DNA of 64,000 nucleotides from Chionoecetes opilio (lineage: Eukaryota > Arthropoda > Malacostraca > Decapoda > Majidae), in assembly GCA_016584305.1 (NCBI GenBank), contig JACEEZ010001188.1, forward strand, positions 128,745 to 192,744. The letters are read 5' to 3'. The notes beneath the pieces were generated by a model. That model saw only the letters and a list, made by a program, of their open reading frames with translations, was not told where the DNA came from and did no database searches. Shown piece after piece: positions 51,638 to 62,553 of this stretch. Position numbers and translations under genes: made by a program. The number at the start of each line of letters is the position of its first letter. Positions within the stretch are counted from its first letter, which is position 1.

Positions 51638-52321
51638 AGTAACACCTCAAAATAAGTAGCACCTGACCTCACACCCCTGCCGATCCTTACTTATTTACCA
51701 CAAAATACTCCTTTGTAAGTGATTAACAAGGACGTGTGTGGTACTGTGGTTGCTGGAGGTACTGGAGGAGACAGGAGAGAAGAGAGGAAGGCATTGGAGG
51801 TACCGTAGAGAAGGGAGGAAAGCATTAGTGTAGTGATTAGTTAGTAAGAGCAAGGCATTGAGTGATCTAGCTCTGTACACGTTTTATGTCTATATTAATG
51901 TGCTTTTATGTATGACAAGGCAGGTGAAGGGATTATCTTGTTAAAAACTTCCATCTCTGTCTCTCTCGATTCGTCTTCTTCTTATGACCTTTGACGCTTA
52001 GTATTGCTTCATAGGTTCTCTTCAAACTTTGTCTCCTTTGTTAACAGATTTGTCAACTTTTCCCTTGGGATACTAAAATATTTTTATTTGTTTTGGTCTG
52101 AGTGAGTGAGGGCGTCAGCTGATGGTTGTGTGACAGTGTTATACGGCAATAACACTGTCACAATGCCTTCCTCTCTTCTCTCCTGTCTCCTCCAGTACCT
52201 CCAGAAACCACAGTACCACACTCGTCATGGTTAATCACTTATAAAGGAGTATTTGTGGTAAATAAGTAAGGAACGGCAGGGGTGTAAGGTTTTAAGGTGC
52301 TACTTATTTTGAGGTGTTACC
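51638..52321 (+). mobile_element. MITE-R, copy 2, long inverted arms
   Basis: Both ends read AACACCTCAAAATAAGTAGC inward. The inverted arms continue for about 160 bases (51638-51798 against 52161-52321), including GTACTGGAGGAGACAGGAGA and its complement. The core between the arms is AT-rich and non-coding. Confidence 0.8.
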
Positions 52322-52345
52322 TGTCTTATTTAATTATCCTTAATG

Positions 52346-52625
52346 AGGGCTGTAAAATCCACTTAAAATCTTTCTCTGCACCGTCGAGTGGCCTAAGAAT
52401 ACCCACACGCTGCCCATTAACTCTACCTTCGATTGCGAGGGCATCAGAGGACACAGGGGGGCGGCATGAGCCTCTAATCACAGGAGTCACTATAGAAATT
52501 ATGTCTGCGTCACCACAGGCGAGGGCTAACCATCACAACCCTCAAGTGAATCTCCAGGGCCTACCATCCCAACCCTGAAGCTCACTGCCTAACGGCGCTG
52601 TAGGTACACCCCCCCCCCCCAAAAA
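52346..52625 (+). mobile_element. SINE body in Tig-F copy 4 (head missing)
   Basis: It starts GAGGGCTGTAAAATCCACTT directly after MITE-R and ends GCCTAACGGCGCTGTAGG with a short C-run and AAAAATAAATAAA. The tRNA-like head is absent, as in copy 1, so MITE-R probably replaced or inserted at the head. Confidence 0.8.
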
Positions 52626-52766
52626 TAAATAAACCTTGTACGAAGCAGCGCGAAACTCAGGGATATAATGCGCGAAAGTCGGGATGGTAAGAATTTAGGA
52701 CTCAGCGCGAAACTAGCATAGCGTGAAACTCGGGAGGGTGTTGTATATTAAACTAATAGATAGTAT

Positions 52767-53060
52767 TCACACGACACCATATTGGAGGCTCAGACTTGTA
52801 AACAGCGCCGCCAGCTGGGTGGGCAGGTCAAAGGTGGTGACGTTCAGGGCGAGTAGTTGAGAGTGTAGCACTACACGGTGTGAGTGGTAGCTCGAACACT
52901 GCAGCAGAAAGTGTTTAATAGTCTCCGGAACATTCCTACACCAGGGGCAGTGAGGGTCAGGGGACAGACGGAGGGGGTGAAGGTGAACCGTGATTTCGTG
53001 TGCCCCAGGGGGGAGGCGGTGAGGGTGACATCCGGGAGTGGGATTTTTTTCCTTACCCAT
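52767..53060 (-). pseudogene. LINE ORF2 C-terminal zinc-finger fragment
   Basis: The minus strand reads MGKEKNPTPGCHPHRLPPGA, then CPWCRNVPETIKHFLLQCSS, YHSHRVVLHSQLLALN and FDLPTQLAALFTSL. The C-x2-C, ET-x-x-HFL-x-x-C-x-x-Y signature is the C-terminal finger of several LINE clades with or without RNase H (I, R1, Jockey types). Open for 97 codons and truncated on both sides. Confidence 0.7.
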
Positions 53061-53381
53061 GGCTGGGGGGAAGGTTACTGGGGTATTGGCCCAGGGAGGT
53101 GAAGTGGAGGCATCGCCGAGGTTTTGTTTCAGGGGGAGGGGCAGACCTGAGGATGAGGCTTTGACCGCGGGACTGCAGATACCAGCTGTTTACAGTCTTT
53201 ACCCAACCAAATACCCGGATGTTGTGAGTCAGTGAATATTTTATTCTATTAAAGCTATAACTTTATTTTTATTCGAGGGATGTTTAAATACTATTCATTG
53301 CATTTATGGGCTTTTTTTGATGAATACAGCTAAAAAAAAAAAAAAAAGGTTTTTTATTTTGGGGGTCGGGAAAACTGATTA

Positions 53382-54076
53382 CCATATTTTAGGCATATAA
53401 GACGCACTTTTCCCTAAAAAATCCCCTGAAAAATACTCATGGCTTCAAAAAAAAATTTTGTAGGGGGGTAGCTTAGTTACCTTTTAAAAGTTTTTTCGAA
53501 TACCATAAGACATTAAAATTTAACAAATCTGTCCGCACACTGTGTGTTTACTGCGGTTACTGGGGGGAGCCTTTCCCCCTCGGCAATTGGCGTCAACAGC
53601 CATTCCGGTATAACAACTGTGTTTTTTACTTTAGATAAAATTTTGTATACATTTTCATCGCCACCACAAATACTACACGCAACAGGAAAAAAAAAACAAT
53701 ACTGGTGAGCCGGGAGGCAGGAAACGTAGTGAGGCAGGGGAGGAGTGAGAGGAGGTTTTACACTGGCCCGACAAAGCCAGATGATCGGACCCCAGGCCGC
53801 TCCCTGCCCCCCGCCGCGGTCGGCTTGTTTTCACTCCCCCCGTCGCCCTGGGTTTACATGTTCACCCAGTAACATGAATTTACTTAACTATCGATAAAAA
53901 GCTAAAAAAATAAGGCTGATGAGCATGGTGAATGAAGTAAGAATAGTGAGGGTTTCTTGTGTGAAAAGACTGTAATGGGACAACAGTTTTGGTGGTCTGT
54001 TTTTTCTTTTTTTTTTTAAAATTTTTTTCCAAATAGGGTGCGCTTCCAAGATGCACGTTTATAACCATAAAAACGG
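53382..54076 (+). mobile_element. Tig-G, copy 4, in Tig-H
   Basis: Degraded ends CCATATTTTAGGCATATAAG and CCATAAAAACGG are bordered by TA. The Tig-H empty site (38577-38586, GATTAATCC) has a single TA where this copy shows GATTA on the left and TAATCC on the right. This proves the TA duplication for the family. The sequence quality is poor here. Confidence 0.8.
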
Positions 54077-54279
54077 TAATCCATTTTATTTTGTTTTTAT
54101 GGAAATTTTTTTTGGGGTTTTAGAACAACTTTTGGGAATAAATTATGTTCGAAAACCGAGGGGTGTCTGTACCCCAACCTTGGCTATTGCGAAATTGGGC
54201 TTCGCATTTCAGGGCTATCTGCTATTTTTTTAGTTTTTTTTTTGTTTTTTATTTTTTTATTTACCCTTAGCATTGTGGC

Positions 54280-54556
54280 GAAACCCGGGGGGGGGGATGG
54301 CAGACCCTGGGGCTACTAAAAACTGTAAGGGTTGGCGCTCACCCGTGATGGCTGGGCAGGTTTTTAAGTGGCCCCGTATTGGCGCTCTCCGCCTTCCTGT
54401 GTCCTCTCTGCACTCGCCGTCGAGTGTGAGTTAATGGGCGCATGTGGGTCTTCGGCCACTCGGGGGCGATTGCCAAAAGATTATGGCACCGGCGAGATTC
54501 AAACTCGGGACACCGACTCCCCGCCGGATCTAACCAGTCAGGCCACCCCTCCCCTG
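54280..54556 (-). mobile_element. tRNA-derived SINE, copy 6, best-preserved head
   Basis: The minus strand begins GGGTGGCCTGACTGGTTAGA (A box TGGCCTGACTGG). About 40 bases later it has CCGAGTTTGAATCTCGCC (B box like GGTTCGAATCC). The shared body follows (GAGTGGCCGAAGACCCACAT, GGACACAGGAAGGCGGAG) to GGGTAAATAAAAAA. It is not inside a Tig-F, showing that the SINE also moved by itself. Confidence 0.8.
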
Positions 54557-55255
54557 AAATGTAGTCAACCCCGGCTCATGTAAGTAAACCCAATTATTCG
54601 GCTACACGCCCTTTTTATCTGCGAAACTCTATCATGTCCAACCCTGTCACCGCACTATGGTTGCCATGGCTGCAGCCAGCTTGGGCCCGGGCCCTTAAGG
54701 GTTTTCGAAAGGTTTGGGCAATAATGACGCAGGGGGGGCCCCCTACACAAAGTTTGCTACGAATTCCAAAAATCCTGATTAACTCTAATAAGCCTAAAAT
54801 GCCTGAAGTTCTCCACTAAGGGGGTCCCGAGCGGCACCCGGGGGGATAGGACAGTTACGGAAAAAAAAGATTTTGATGCAATGTGATTGTGATCAGAGGG
54901 ACAAAAGAGAAAAGTTTTCCCGATAAGCTGAAGGGTTAGAGGTTAGGATTCTTCATTCTGACTTCAAGAATGTTGGGCCTGTCTCCAAGGCGGTCAGGAC
55001 TACGGGTACGGTCCTGCACTAGCTCCTTTAGGTCATTAAGGTGCAAAGTGTAGGTTTTTGCTCAGCAGGGTTTGGAGAAATAATACCAATGTGGTGGTTA
55101 CATTTTAAATCCCCCAAAACTGGAGATTTTAGCAGAAGGGGAAAAAGAGTTTTAAAAATATGCTCCCCTTTAGATGTTTAAAAAGCTGAAAAATTTACAT
55201 GTTGAGAAGTTTGGAAGATATACAGCACAGATTAATTTTGTAAGAGAGTGACATT
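54557..55255. other. No recognisable feature
   Basis: Sequence of mixed quality with homopolymers. One 61-codon frame at 54634-54819 has no recognisable content. Confidence 0.4.
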
Positions 55256-55650
55256 GAAGTCAAAGCTAGATGGTAGAAAATTCTGTAGAATCAAGACCGT
55301 GGGCACGAGGGCAAGTGATGTTGTTACGTACATAGTATACGCAACAGCCAGCTTTGGATTGAAAATGAGAATACAAAGAGTAAGAGGGAACAGAAAAGAG
55401 CCTGCTGTCAGTGCTCACAGATACCTGAGTTTCGGTGATGAAAAGAAGATGAGGTATAAAGGAGGTGAGGTAAATTTTCCACTGAATGGAAGTTCGATCT
55501 AAGACCACGAGTGTTGCAGAAGTTTAGCAAGAGATAGTTAGAGGAAGTATTCAGACACCTCGAGTCGTCACCGTCAGATCGGTCCGACATGGGGACATTT
55601 ATGTTCTTCTCTCCAGATGGGGACTCTGAGGCAGGGTGTATTATTGCCAT
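55256..55650 (-). pseudogene. Jockey-like LINE endonuclease N-terminus, frameshifted
   Basis: The minus strand reads SNYLLLNFCNTRGLRSNFHS, a frameshift, then FIPHLLFITETQVSVSTDSR (the TETQ catalytic Glu motif), FSVPSYSLYSHFQSKAGCCV and YVRNNITCPRAHGLDSTEFS. This is the start of an EEP endonuclease from a LINE unlike LINE-1a. The upstream frame begins MAIIHPASESPSGEKNINVP. Nothing of the RT follows. Confidence 0.8.
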
Positions 55651-55774
55651 TATAAATTTTGCTTTTTGAAGAAAGTGTTTGTATGATATGCATGTAGTGT
55701 AGCATGAGTAATGAGGGGAGATTTCTTTGAAAGCAGGCTGCAGCTACTCTCGTGTAACTGAGATACTAAGAGAT

Positions 55775-55870
55775 ATAATGTAATAAGAACATAAGAACAT
55801 CAGAAAATAAGGAAGCTACAAGAGGCCGTGAGACCTACACGAGGTAGTTCCTGTTACTTAATACTACCAA
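55775..55870 (-). mobile_element. CR1-like 3' end fragment
   Basis: The minus strand ends with the tail TGATGTTCTTATGTTCTTAT, preceded by GCCTCTTGTAGCTTCCTTAT and GTAGTTCCTG-type text in complement. It matches 31560-31650. Confidence 0.8.
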
Positions 55871-56351
55871 AATTTAACTTTTTTCCCCCACCCATAAAAT
55901 TTGTTTTAGCCTAAAAGCTCCCAATGACTCCAATAATGACCCCCTTACGGGGGAAAGCTAAACCCGGGGAAAACTCCCTTGGCCCTAATGGGGCTGGGAA
56001 ACATTTCTTTCTTATGAAGATCCTCAGCAGGACTCCGGGGGGGCGCGGGCCCCCTTTGGGAAAGTTTTCCCGGGAAAAACCCCCTTCAGGTCAGTGACTC
56101 ACTCATTTCACTTTTCTTGTTCATGCAACCTTGGCTTCACTGAGCTGATACATAATTATCTCAGCCCTCAAGGACTGCTATGAAGAAAATTTCTTTTAAG
56201 TGTTTATATTTCTAACAGCAAAAGTATTTATCCTGAGGAATTTTAAAGTGAAGTTCCCAGATATAATAATGAATCTTTCAAGGGGCTCATCGTATTCTGA
56301 AAATACAACATGAACATGATATACATTAATGGTACATAATTCATACAACTA
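55871..56351. other. No recognisable feature
   Basis: Partly homopolymer-rich (55880-56075), then normal-looking AT-rich sequence to 56350. No coding or repeats were identified. Confidence 0.4.
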
Positions 56352-56765
56352 CAGTAAACCCTCGCTTTTACAAAACCTCAAATAAAACCCAAATTTTTCG
56401 GCTTTAACAAATTTTATTTCTGCCAGTTCGGTATTCCAGAGATTTCCCAATAAGTTAAAAATTTATAGGAAAATGGGTTAAGGGGAAAATTGCAGAGTTC
56501 GTTCAATTGTTTTAATTTCCCTGTAATGTTAATTTGTGAGGGTTTATGTTCGTAAGTATAAAAACCTTTAATCAAATGTAATTAAAACAAAGTTATACAG
56601 GGAAAAAGGGGTCGGAAAGGGGGTTTGTTACCTCAAAAAACCCGAACAAAGGGTTTTTTTGTTATATACGAAAAGATCGGACCCCAAAGGTAAAACGGAT
56701 TTTGGGATAAAACTTCCCCCTCCCCCCCCCCAAATTGGGGTTCTTTAAAAAGCGAGGGCTTACTG
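56352..56765. mobile_element. Tig-L MITE, 414 bp
   Basis: The left end CAGTAAACCCTCGCTTTTA and the complement of the right end CAGTAAGCCCTCGCTTTTTA are bordered by TA. The interior is AT-rich and of low quality. The TA at 56766 is followed at once by CAGTAATCCCCC, possibly the end of a further element. Confidence 0.75.
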
Positions 56766-57693
56766 TACAGTAATCCCCCTTTTTTTTCGTCGTTCTTTAT
56801 TTTGTCGTTGCGGATTTATTCGCAACCAGCTGAAATTAAAACACTACCCGTCCATGTGATGCATTTTCGGCAAATTTTCTCCAGAATTCGGGAAAATTTC
56901 TCCAAAATTTTGGATGAAGGCTGAGCCCTTCGGGGGCGGGCTGAATGATAAGCTGGCCTCCGGGTTTTGGGGTTGAAGGATTAAAACTAAACCCAAGGTT
57001 TAAAACGTGACAAAAAACTGGTCTATCCCTTTCGGTTTTTAAACCCAGTAGAAATTTGGGAAAATGAGAAGGAAAAGTTGGTACCGGGCCGCAAGTTTTT
57101 CCAAAACATGTGTGTCTGCTTTTATTTTGTGCCAACACAACAGGTACCCAAATCCCCTCCCTATTATTTTTATTATCACAGTATTATAATTATTTTTATT
57201 ATTTTTTTTATTTTATAAATTTAGAGGCTTTAAAATGTTTTTAAATGTTATTTTATACTTTTCCCAAAATCCATTATTATTATTATTATTTTTATTTTTT
57301 TTACTGCTATCATCTTTTGCGCGGTTTATTTTTGGGGTTCGGGGCGCCGGGGGGGCCCTGGGGGGTTAGGATGCATTACCCGGCTTTCAACGTTTTTCGG
57401 AAAGGCCCCTTGGTCCCTATGTGCCGGATAAACAGGAGATTACGAAATCCCAAGCCCAAAAGTACTATCGCATTGAAAGAGCTTTTCCGGCGAACGAAAA
57501 TTTCCATGAACAATTTTTATGATTTTTGCAGCTAATTTCATGCAAGTGATTTTTCAAAATTAAAAAAATCAAACAAAAAGAAAATATGAAGTTTACAAGA
57601 GGTCTTGAGCCCTTTAACGTGGTTTTTCCTTTTTTAAAACCTCCCTACCCCCCCTTTTCACCCCCAATCCGGGCCCTAGCTACCATTAAAATA
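56766..57693. other. Low-quality, unassigned; (ATT)n at 57270-57300
   Basis: A possible transposon end CAGTAATCCCCC at 56768 has no partner. A short ATT microsatellite is present. The open frames here have biased composition and are not called. Confidence 0.4.
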
Positions 57694-58612
57694 CGGGGAG
57701 GTCCCGTTATACGAGCTTTCGGTATACGGGAAAAAATGATACGAGCTGAGTAAATTGGGTCCCATTTTAAATATCAGGATCGAAAACCCAAAATTGCTAC
57801 GACTTTCAAACGGGGGGATTTAAAATTTCCAAGCTCAAAAAAGCGTGCCCCACCATGTATGCATCTGGGGTGTAAAGATGATGTTGTGGTGGCCCCAAGC
57901 TTGGGGCCGCCACACCGGCTAATTTTTCCCCTTTAAAAGGGCAAGCCAACACCCGGGGGGGACCCGACTCGCTCGTTTACCCCAAAAACCCCCTGCACCT
58001 CCGTTTTCGGGGTTTCCCCCCTGGCTTTTAAAACCAGCTTTGGCAGTTACCTACCTACCAAACCCCGTGAGAGGCAAACCCCCCCTCCTCTCTTTTGTTC
58101 CCCAAAGGCATTCCTCCGCTGTCCCCACATATTTCCCCCCGAAATAAACCCGTTTTGTGAATCTGTTTGGTGTAAAACCCCTGTCAGCTAAAGTGTAAAA
58201 CAAAAAAAATTTCAAGATTCCCGATGCACAGAGACAGTTTGTGGGCAGGGAAAAGGTCTGCCCCACCCCTCCCCTTTTCCCTTACCTACCCTTTCCCTCT
58301 CTTTTTCATCCGGCGTCCCTCCCGTACAACACTTTACAACCCCGTCCCTCTACAGTACAACCTTTTGGTGCTATTTTCCCCTTTCAGAATGCTTTTTTTA
58401 CAGAAAAAGGTAGTACGTGTGGGAATATAACCTGTGTTTTTGGTTTTGTTTTGGGATGTTTAAATTTTTGCCCCGAAAAAAATGTCTTTTATGGGGTCCT
58501 GGGAAAAAACCCCATTTTTATACCATTAGTTATGTAAATTTTCCCCATAAAGAGATTTCGCTTTTGAGTATGCCAGGGGGAACCTAAATGCTTTGTATCC
58601 GGGGCCCCCCTG
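57694..58612 (+). mobile_element. Tig-A MITE, degenerate, 919 bp
   Basis: Left CGGGGAGGTCCCGTTATACG, then CTTTCGGTATACGGG. The right side carries AGATTTCGCTTTTGAGTATG, then CCGGGGCCCCCCTG. TA borders the left. It is collinear with the MITE at 30247-31035 but interspersed with homopolymer errors. Confidence 0.7.
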
Positions 58613-58719
58613 TTATTAAAAATTGGATATAAATTTAAAAAATTCCTTAAAACCCCCCGCATTTTCCCAAAATAAAACAAAAAAAAATTTGTTAGGGGTT
58701 TACGATTGAGGGCGATAAA

Positions 58720-58820
58720 AGGTCTTTATATGCCATTTTTGCCCGCAAATTTTTCTCACAAATGGAGTCCTTAAATCCCAAGTCCGTTAAACGGGGGTCC
58801 CCTTAAATCGGACGCGACTG
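58720..58820 (+). mobile_element. Tig-C right-end fragment
   Basis: CAAATGGAGTCCTTAAATCC, then AAGTCCGTTAAACGGGGGTC, and CGACTGTA follow the order of the Tig-C right end (2340-2412) with errors. It is bordered on the right by (TA)n. Confidence 0.6.
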
Positions 58821-58924
58821 TATTATATATATATATATATATATAATATATATATATATCTTTTAAAATATATTATATATAATATAAAAATATTTTATAA
58901 TAATATATATTATATATATATATA
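58821..58924. repeat. (TA)n-rich array, imperfect
   Basis: About 100 bases of TA with ATAAT and TTTTAAAA interruptions between the Tig-C fragment and Tc-M copy 1. Confidence 0.9.
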
Positions 58925-59790
58925 CAGTCGGCGCCAAAAAACTTAGGACGCCAAAAAAAATAGGGCAGGAATAACGTTTTTAGTGTTTTTAAAAATTTCG
59001 GTAGGGGCGATTGATTTTTTTTTTCTTTTTTTTTATATTTGGGAGTGCGTTAGGGGATCTGCTGTAAAAATTCCCCCGCTTCTGCCCACCCGTATCTTCC
59101 AAGTTTATCATAGGAAGAGGGTTTTTTTGTTTGGTTTTCCCCAAACCCTTTCCCACACCCCCATTCACCCCTCCATCTTTTTCCGCCTCCCCCAGGGCAC
59201 TAAAAACATTATGCCGGGGGAAAACCTATCCCCCTTTTGAAGAAGGGCAAAATACATTAACCTTTTTCTAAGGGGGGAAAAAAATTGGCCAATAGCAGGG
59301 GATGTTTTGGGTTTTCCCAAAAATACCAAACTCGGTGGGGGTGGAGGCGGGCGGGAAGATGGTGAGTTAGAGACTGTTTTGGGCCCTGGGAAAAAAAGGG
59401 GCAGGCGACCAAAAAAAAATTCAAAAAACATGACAAAATGCTCAAAAGGATTTGATGCAATAATCATTTTGAGCAGTTGATCATTTTTCTTTAAGTTTTT
59501 CTGGTCGCATTTACCCTTTTTTTTCCCCGGCAAAAAAATGTCCCCTAACTCACATCTTTTCCCCCCACCTCACCACCCCCAGCCCGGATGTTTGGAAACC
59601 ACATCTCCCCCGCTATCGGCCCAATTTTTTTTTTCCCCTTCGTACAAGGGGGGTAAAAGTGTCTTCTTTACAATTGGGTAGAGATTTGCCCCGGGATAAT
59701 GCGCCCGTAGACCCGTAGGAGGCGGTTTGAAAAAAAGGAGGGGCAATGGGGTGTAGGGAAAGGGTTGGGGAACCAAACACAACCAAGTTC
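58925..59790. mobile_element. Tc-M palindromic element, copy 1 (low quality, right end lost)
   Basis: It starts CAGTCGGCGCCAAAAAACTT after TA. The left arm contains ATGCCGGGGGAAAACC (59212) and the right arm its inverted counterpart (GGGCATTATCC-type at 59695). The centre TAATCATTTTGAGCAGTTGA lies at 59461. It has the same head-to-head layout as the cleaner copy at 61802-62829. Confidence 0.7.
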
Positions 59791-60560
59791 CGTTAAATAT
59801 CGAGGTCCAGTTAACCCCCCGAGGGCGTCCGGGGAAACTTGAATTTTTGAAAGCCCGGGCCGCGTTTTAAAGAAAAGAGGGGGCCCTAAAGGGCGCCATT
59901 TTCAAAAAGCTAGAAATCGCTTCAAAGTTTGGGCGATTTTCAAAACAGGGGCCATTTCCAAAACGGTTCGATAGATTTTCATGAACCTTTCACCAAAGCA
60001 TATTCAAACAGTGGTATAACATGGGTAATACAGCATAATTTTAAAAGTGCTCCTTTAAGTGTTAAGTGCACTTCAGCAAAAATATCCACTTCAAAAAGTT
60101 GCAAAAATGACCAAAAAGGTACCCAAACACAAATAAACCAATAAAATGGCAAAATTTTAGGGGTTTCAAGTAATTCATAACCTTTTCCCCAATTTTCCCG
60201 AACCATTGGTCCTACTTCGGTAAGTAAAAAAAGTGTAACAGTAGAAGCATGCCTACTTTTTTTACGGTGTAAAACTTTTATAAGACCTTTCTCATCCCCA
60301 TCAGAATCTTTCTAAGATTTTCTAAAGAACTACTGCCATTAAAATTCTAATGGTAGCGTTGGAATCCTCATAAAATTCCGCTCTTATTGGCATATAACCC
60401 ATACAAAGTTGACTCAGGAAATATCGAGCTACGAAGTGGTGAACGTAATATTTCTTATTTCTCTTTACTCAATGTTTTTTCTAAGTCGTTTAAACTCCAC
60501 TATTTACATGTATTTCTTGTTATTTTTGTCTTTCATAAGGCAGAATAATATCTTGCGAAA
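59791..60560. other. No recognisable feature; GGCGCCATTTT-type repeat at its start
   Basis: 59785-59845 has Tig-C-like fragments (TTAAATATCGAGGTCC). 59880-60000 has CATTTTCAAAA words like those at 40290. The rest is AT-rich and unassigned. Confidence 0.4.
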
Positions 60561-61289
60561 CCAACGATATAATTTTATAATAATGCCAGGAAAAAAGAAT
60601 AATCGGGGGTTGAAATTGATAACAAAACCCAAAAACATTCGCCGCAGAGTGGGCTATTACGCGCAGCCTCGTAGAGAGCCCCAGCCCGATGTCGCAGTGG
60701 CCGAAAAACTTATTAACTTTTCGTGCGTAAAAGGGTTAACCTATTTTCTACCATAAAATGAATCACAGGGCCTGGGCCGAAGGCATTTTACGAACACTTT
60801 ACCACCCAGTAAACCACTTACCTTTCTCATAAATGTTTTCCAAAACGTCCCAGTACACTGTGTTTAAAAATAAATCATAGATTTCACCTGGGTAATAGAC
60901 AGTAAAGCACAATTTTGGACATTAATGAGGTGACGCTTTTCCAAGATGACCTTCAGCTACGCACCTACGCATTGGATGAAACTTGCAAGCAGCACTCCTC
61001 GGGCCTCCCCCTACTCCACACAGGCCCCATGTCCCCTCTAGTATTGGTCATGTTTGGTATATTGTGGTCTATTGTGGTCTATTATGGTCATGCGCCTTAG
61101 CGCCCAACCGTACACCACCATTTTTTCCCCATCAATATGCATAATACCATATGAAAACTTATACCAAACCTTCCTGCCGAGTCTATTATTATAAAAAGGA
61201 TTTATGCAGATTTACTTACTTCTGTGGGAAAAATTTTGGAGAATTAGCGCAAGTATAGCAGGAGACTCCGAACCTCGCCATCTTTTTAC
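60561..61289. other. No recognisable feature
   Basis: One 115-codon frame (60409-60756, plus) starts hydrophobic and ends basic (MPGKKNNRGLKLITKPKNIR internal). I cannot assign it; homology or conservation is not evident. The short duplicate TGTGGTCTATTGTGGTCTAT lies at 61058. Confidence 0.4.
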
Positions 61290-61490
61290 AAGCTGCCATA
61301 TTGCGGCGCGTGGGTGGTGAGGGTGGCAGCGCAGCCAATGAGAACGCCGGGGCGCACAACACTGCATTCCTCATTGGCTGGGGCCCGCAGCTTTGCAAGC
61401 TAAAAGTGAATTCATGCAGACGCGGACATAAAACCCTTGCAAAGCGGCTTGAATTCATGCAGACGCGGAAAATAACACCCTTGCAAAAGG
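61290..61490 (+). repeat. GC-rich stretch with inverted CCAAT words and a 42-bp tandem duplication
   Basis: GCAGCCAATGAGAACGCCGG (61330) and its inverted partner CCTCATTGGCTGGGGCC (61368) face each other. Then GAATTCATGCAGACGCGGA occurs twice 42 bases apart (61409 and 61451), each followed by CCCTTGCAAA. It looks like either a small promoter-like region or a non-autonomous element. Confidence 0.4.
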
Positions 61491-61672
61491 CTGGAAAAAA
61501 GAGTGCCATGCTAAATGAATGTTCTGAAAGATTCAATTCTCAGCCTTAAAAGCTTTGGGCTATGAGGTGCTAAGGGACACCAATGGATTGAGCATGTGAC
61601 AACGCGTCGATTGGGACCAAAAAAGCAAATTTTTAAGAAATGGGGGCTTAGCTCCCTTTCTACACGCGGCGC

Positions 61673-61675
<3 letters not shown>

Positions 61676-61728
<53 letters not shown>

Positions 61729-61800
61729 ATATATATATATATATATAAAATATAATTATATATATTATATTTAATATAAAAATATATATATATATATATA
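61676..61800. repeat. (TA)n microsatellite, imperfect
   Basis: About 125 bases of TA with TTTTATA and AAAATA interruptions, directly left of Tc-M copy 2. Confidence 0.95.
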
Positions 61801-62079
61801 ACAGTCGGCCCAAAAAACTTAGACGCCAAAAAACCCAGGACAGGAATAACGTTCTTAGCTGTTTTGACAATTTTTGGTAGGAGCGATTGATTTTTTTTAC
61901 TTTTTTTTGTATATCTGGAGTGCGTTAGGGTAAACTGCTGTAGATTTCCTCGCTGCTGCCCACTCTGTATCTTCCAAGTCATCATAGGAAGGGGGTTGTT
62001 GGTTTGGTTCTCCAACCTTCCTAAACCCCCCATTCACCCCTCCATCTTTTACCGCCTCCTCCAGGTCTACTAAAGCATT

Positions 62080-62355
62080 ATGCCGGGGAAATCTCTATCC
62101 ATTGTGAAGAAGACACATACATTAACCTTGTATCTAAGTGGGAAAACAATTGGCCAGATAGCGAGGGAGATGTGTGTTTCCAAACATACCATCTCGGTGT
62201 GGTGGAGGCGGGCGCAAGATGGTGAGTTAGAGACTGTTTTGGCGTGGAAAAAAGGGTCAGGGCGACCAAGAAAAACTTCAAAGAACACTGATCAACTGCT
62301 CAAAAGGATTGTTGATGTCAATAATCATTTTGAGCAGTTGATCAGTCTTCTTTGA
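62080..62355 (+). CDS. Tc1-like transposase N-terminal HTH, left arm (91 aa)
   Basis: From ATG 62080: MPGKSLSIVKKTHTLTLYLS, GKTIGQIAREMCVSKHTISV, WWRRAQDGELETVL, then GSGRPRKTSKNTDQLLKRIV. This is the first helix-turn-helix of a Tc1/Tc3-type transposase with the GRPRKT AT-hook-like linker. The frame is intact to the palindrome centre and runs a short way into the other arm before stopping. It could bind the element ends but not cut. Expression is unknown. Confidence 0.75.
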   Translation: MPGKSLSIVKKTHTLTLYLSGKTIGQIAREMCVSKHTISVWWRRAQDGELETVLAWKKGSGRPRKTSKNTDQLLKRIVDVNNHFEQLISLL

Positions 62356-62553
62356 AGTTTTTCTTGGTCGCATTGACCCTTTTTTCCACGGCAAAACTGT
62401 CTCTAACTCACCATCTTGCGCCCACCTGCACCACACCGAGACGGTATGTTTGGAAACGCACATCTCCCTCGCTATCTGGCCAATTTTTTTTCCACTTCGA
62501 TACAAGGTTACTACATGTGTCTTCTTCACAATGGATAGAGATTTGCCCGGCAT
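62278..62553 (-). CDS. Tc1-like transposase N-terminal HTH, right arm (91 aa)
   Basis: This is the mirror of the preceding entry, from ATG 62553 on the minus strand: MPGKSLSIVKKTHVVTLYRS, GKKIGQIAREMCVSKHTVSV, WCRWAQDGELETVL, then GSMRPRKTSKKTDQLLKMII. The two peptides differ at about a dozen positions, so the arms have drifted independently while both frames stayed open. They overlap across the palindrome centre (62278-62355). Confidence 0.75.
   Translation of the reverse strand: MPGKSLSIVKKTHVVTLYRSGKKIGQIAREMCVSKHTVSVWCRWAQDGELETVLPWKKGSMRPRKTSKKTDQLLKMIIDINNPFEQLISVL

Larger units (their letters stand above)
51173..52743 (+). mobile_element. Tig-F, copy 4, with Tig-G part, MITE-R and SINE
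   Basis: Ends CAGTACCCTCCCGAGTTTCG and the complement of AACTCGGGAGGGTGTTG are bordered by TA. The order inside is: a Tig-G-like left end (51300-51340), a CCCAGCAGTGAATG segment, MITE-R (51638-52321) and the SINE (52346-52625). The same order in reverse is found at 26751-28108. Confidence 0.85.
49271..54169 (+). mobile_element. Tig-H, copy 2, with RTE, Tig-F, LINE and Tig-G insertions
   Basis: It starts CAGTCAAACCTTGGGTTTCG after TA and ends with the complement (CCGAGGGGTGTCTG) at 54169. Own segments match copy 1: 49271-49503, 51092-51172 and 53240-54169 excluding 53382-54076. The insertions are an RTE (49504-51091), Tig-F (51173-52743), a LINE C-terminal fragment (52767-53060) and Tig-G (53382-54076). 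Confidence 0.8.

Noticed and set aside
57245..57535. A Tyr/Phe-rich 96-codon frame
   Set aside because: It starts in an ATT microsatellite and lies in poor-quality sequence.
60409..60756. A 115-codon frame proposed as a small gene
   Set aside because: Hydrophobic start and basic end look like random AT-rich translation; no family features, no upstream context. Left unassigned.
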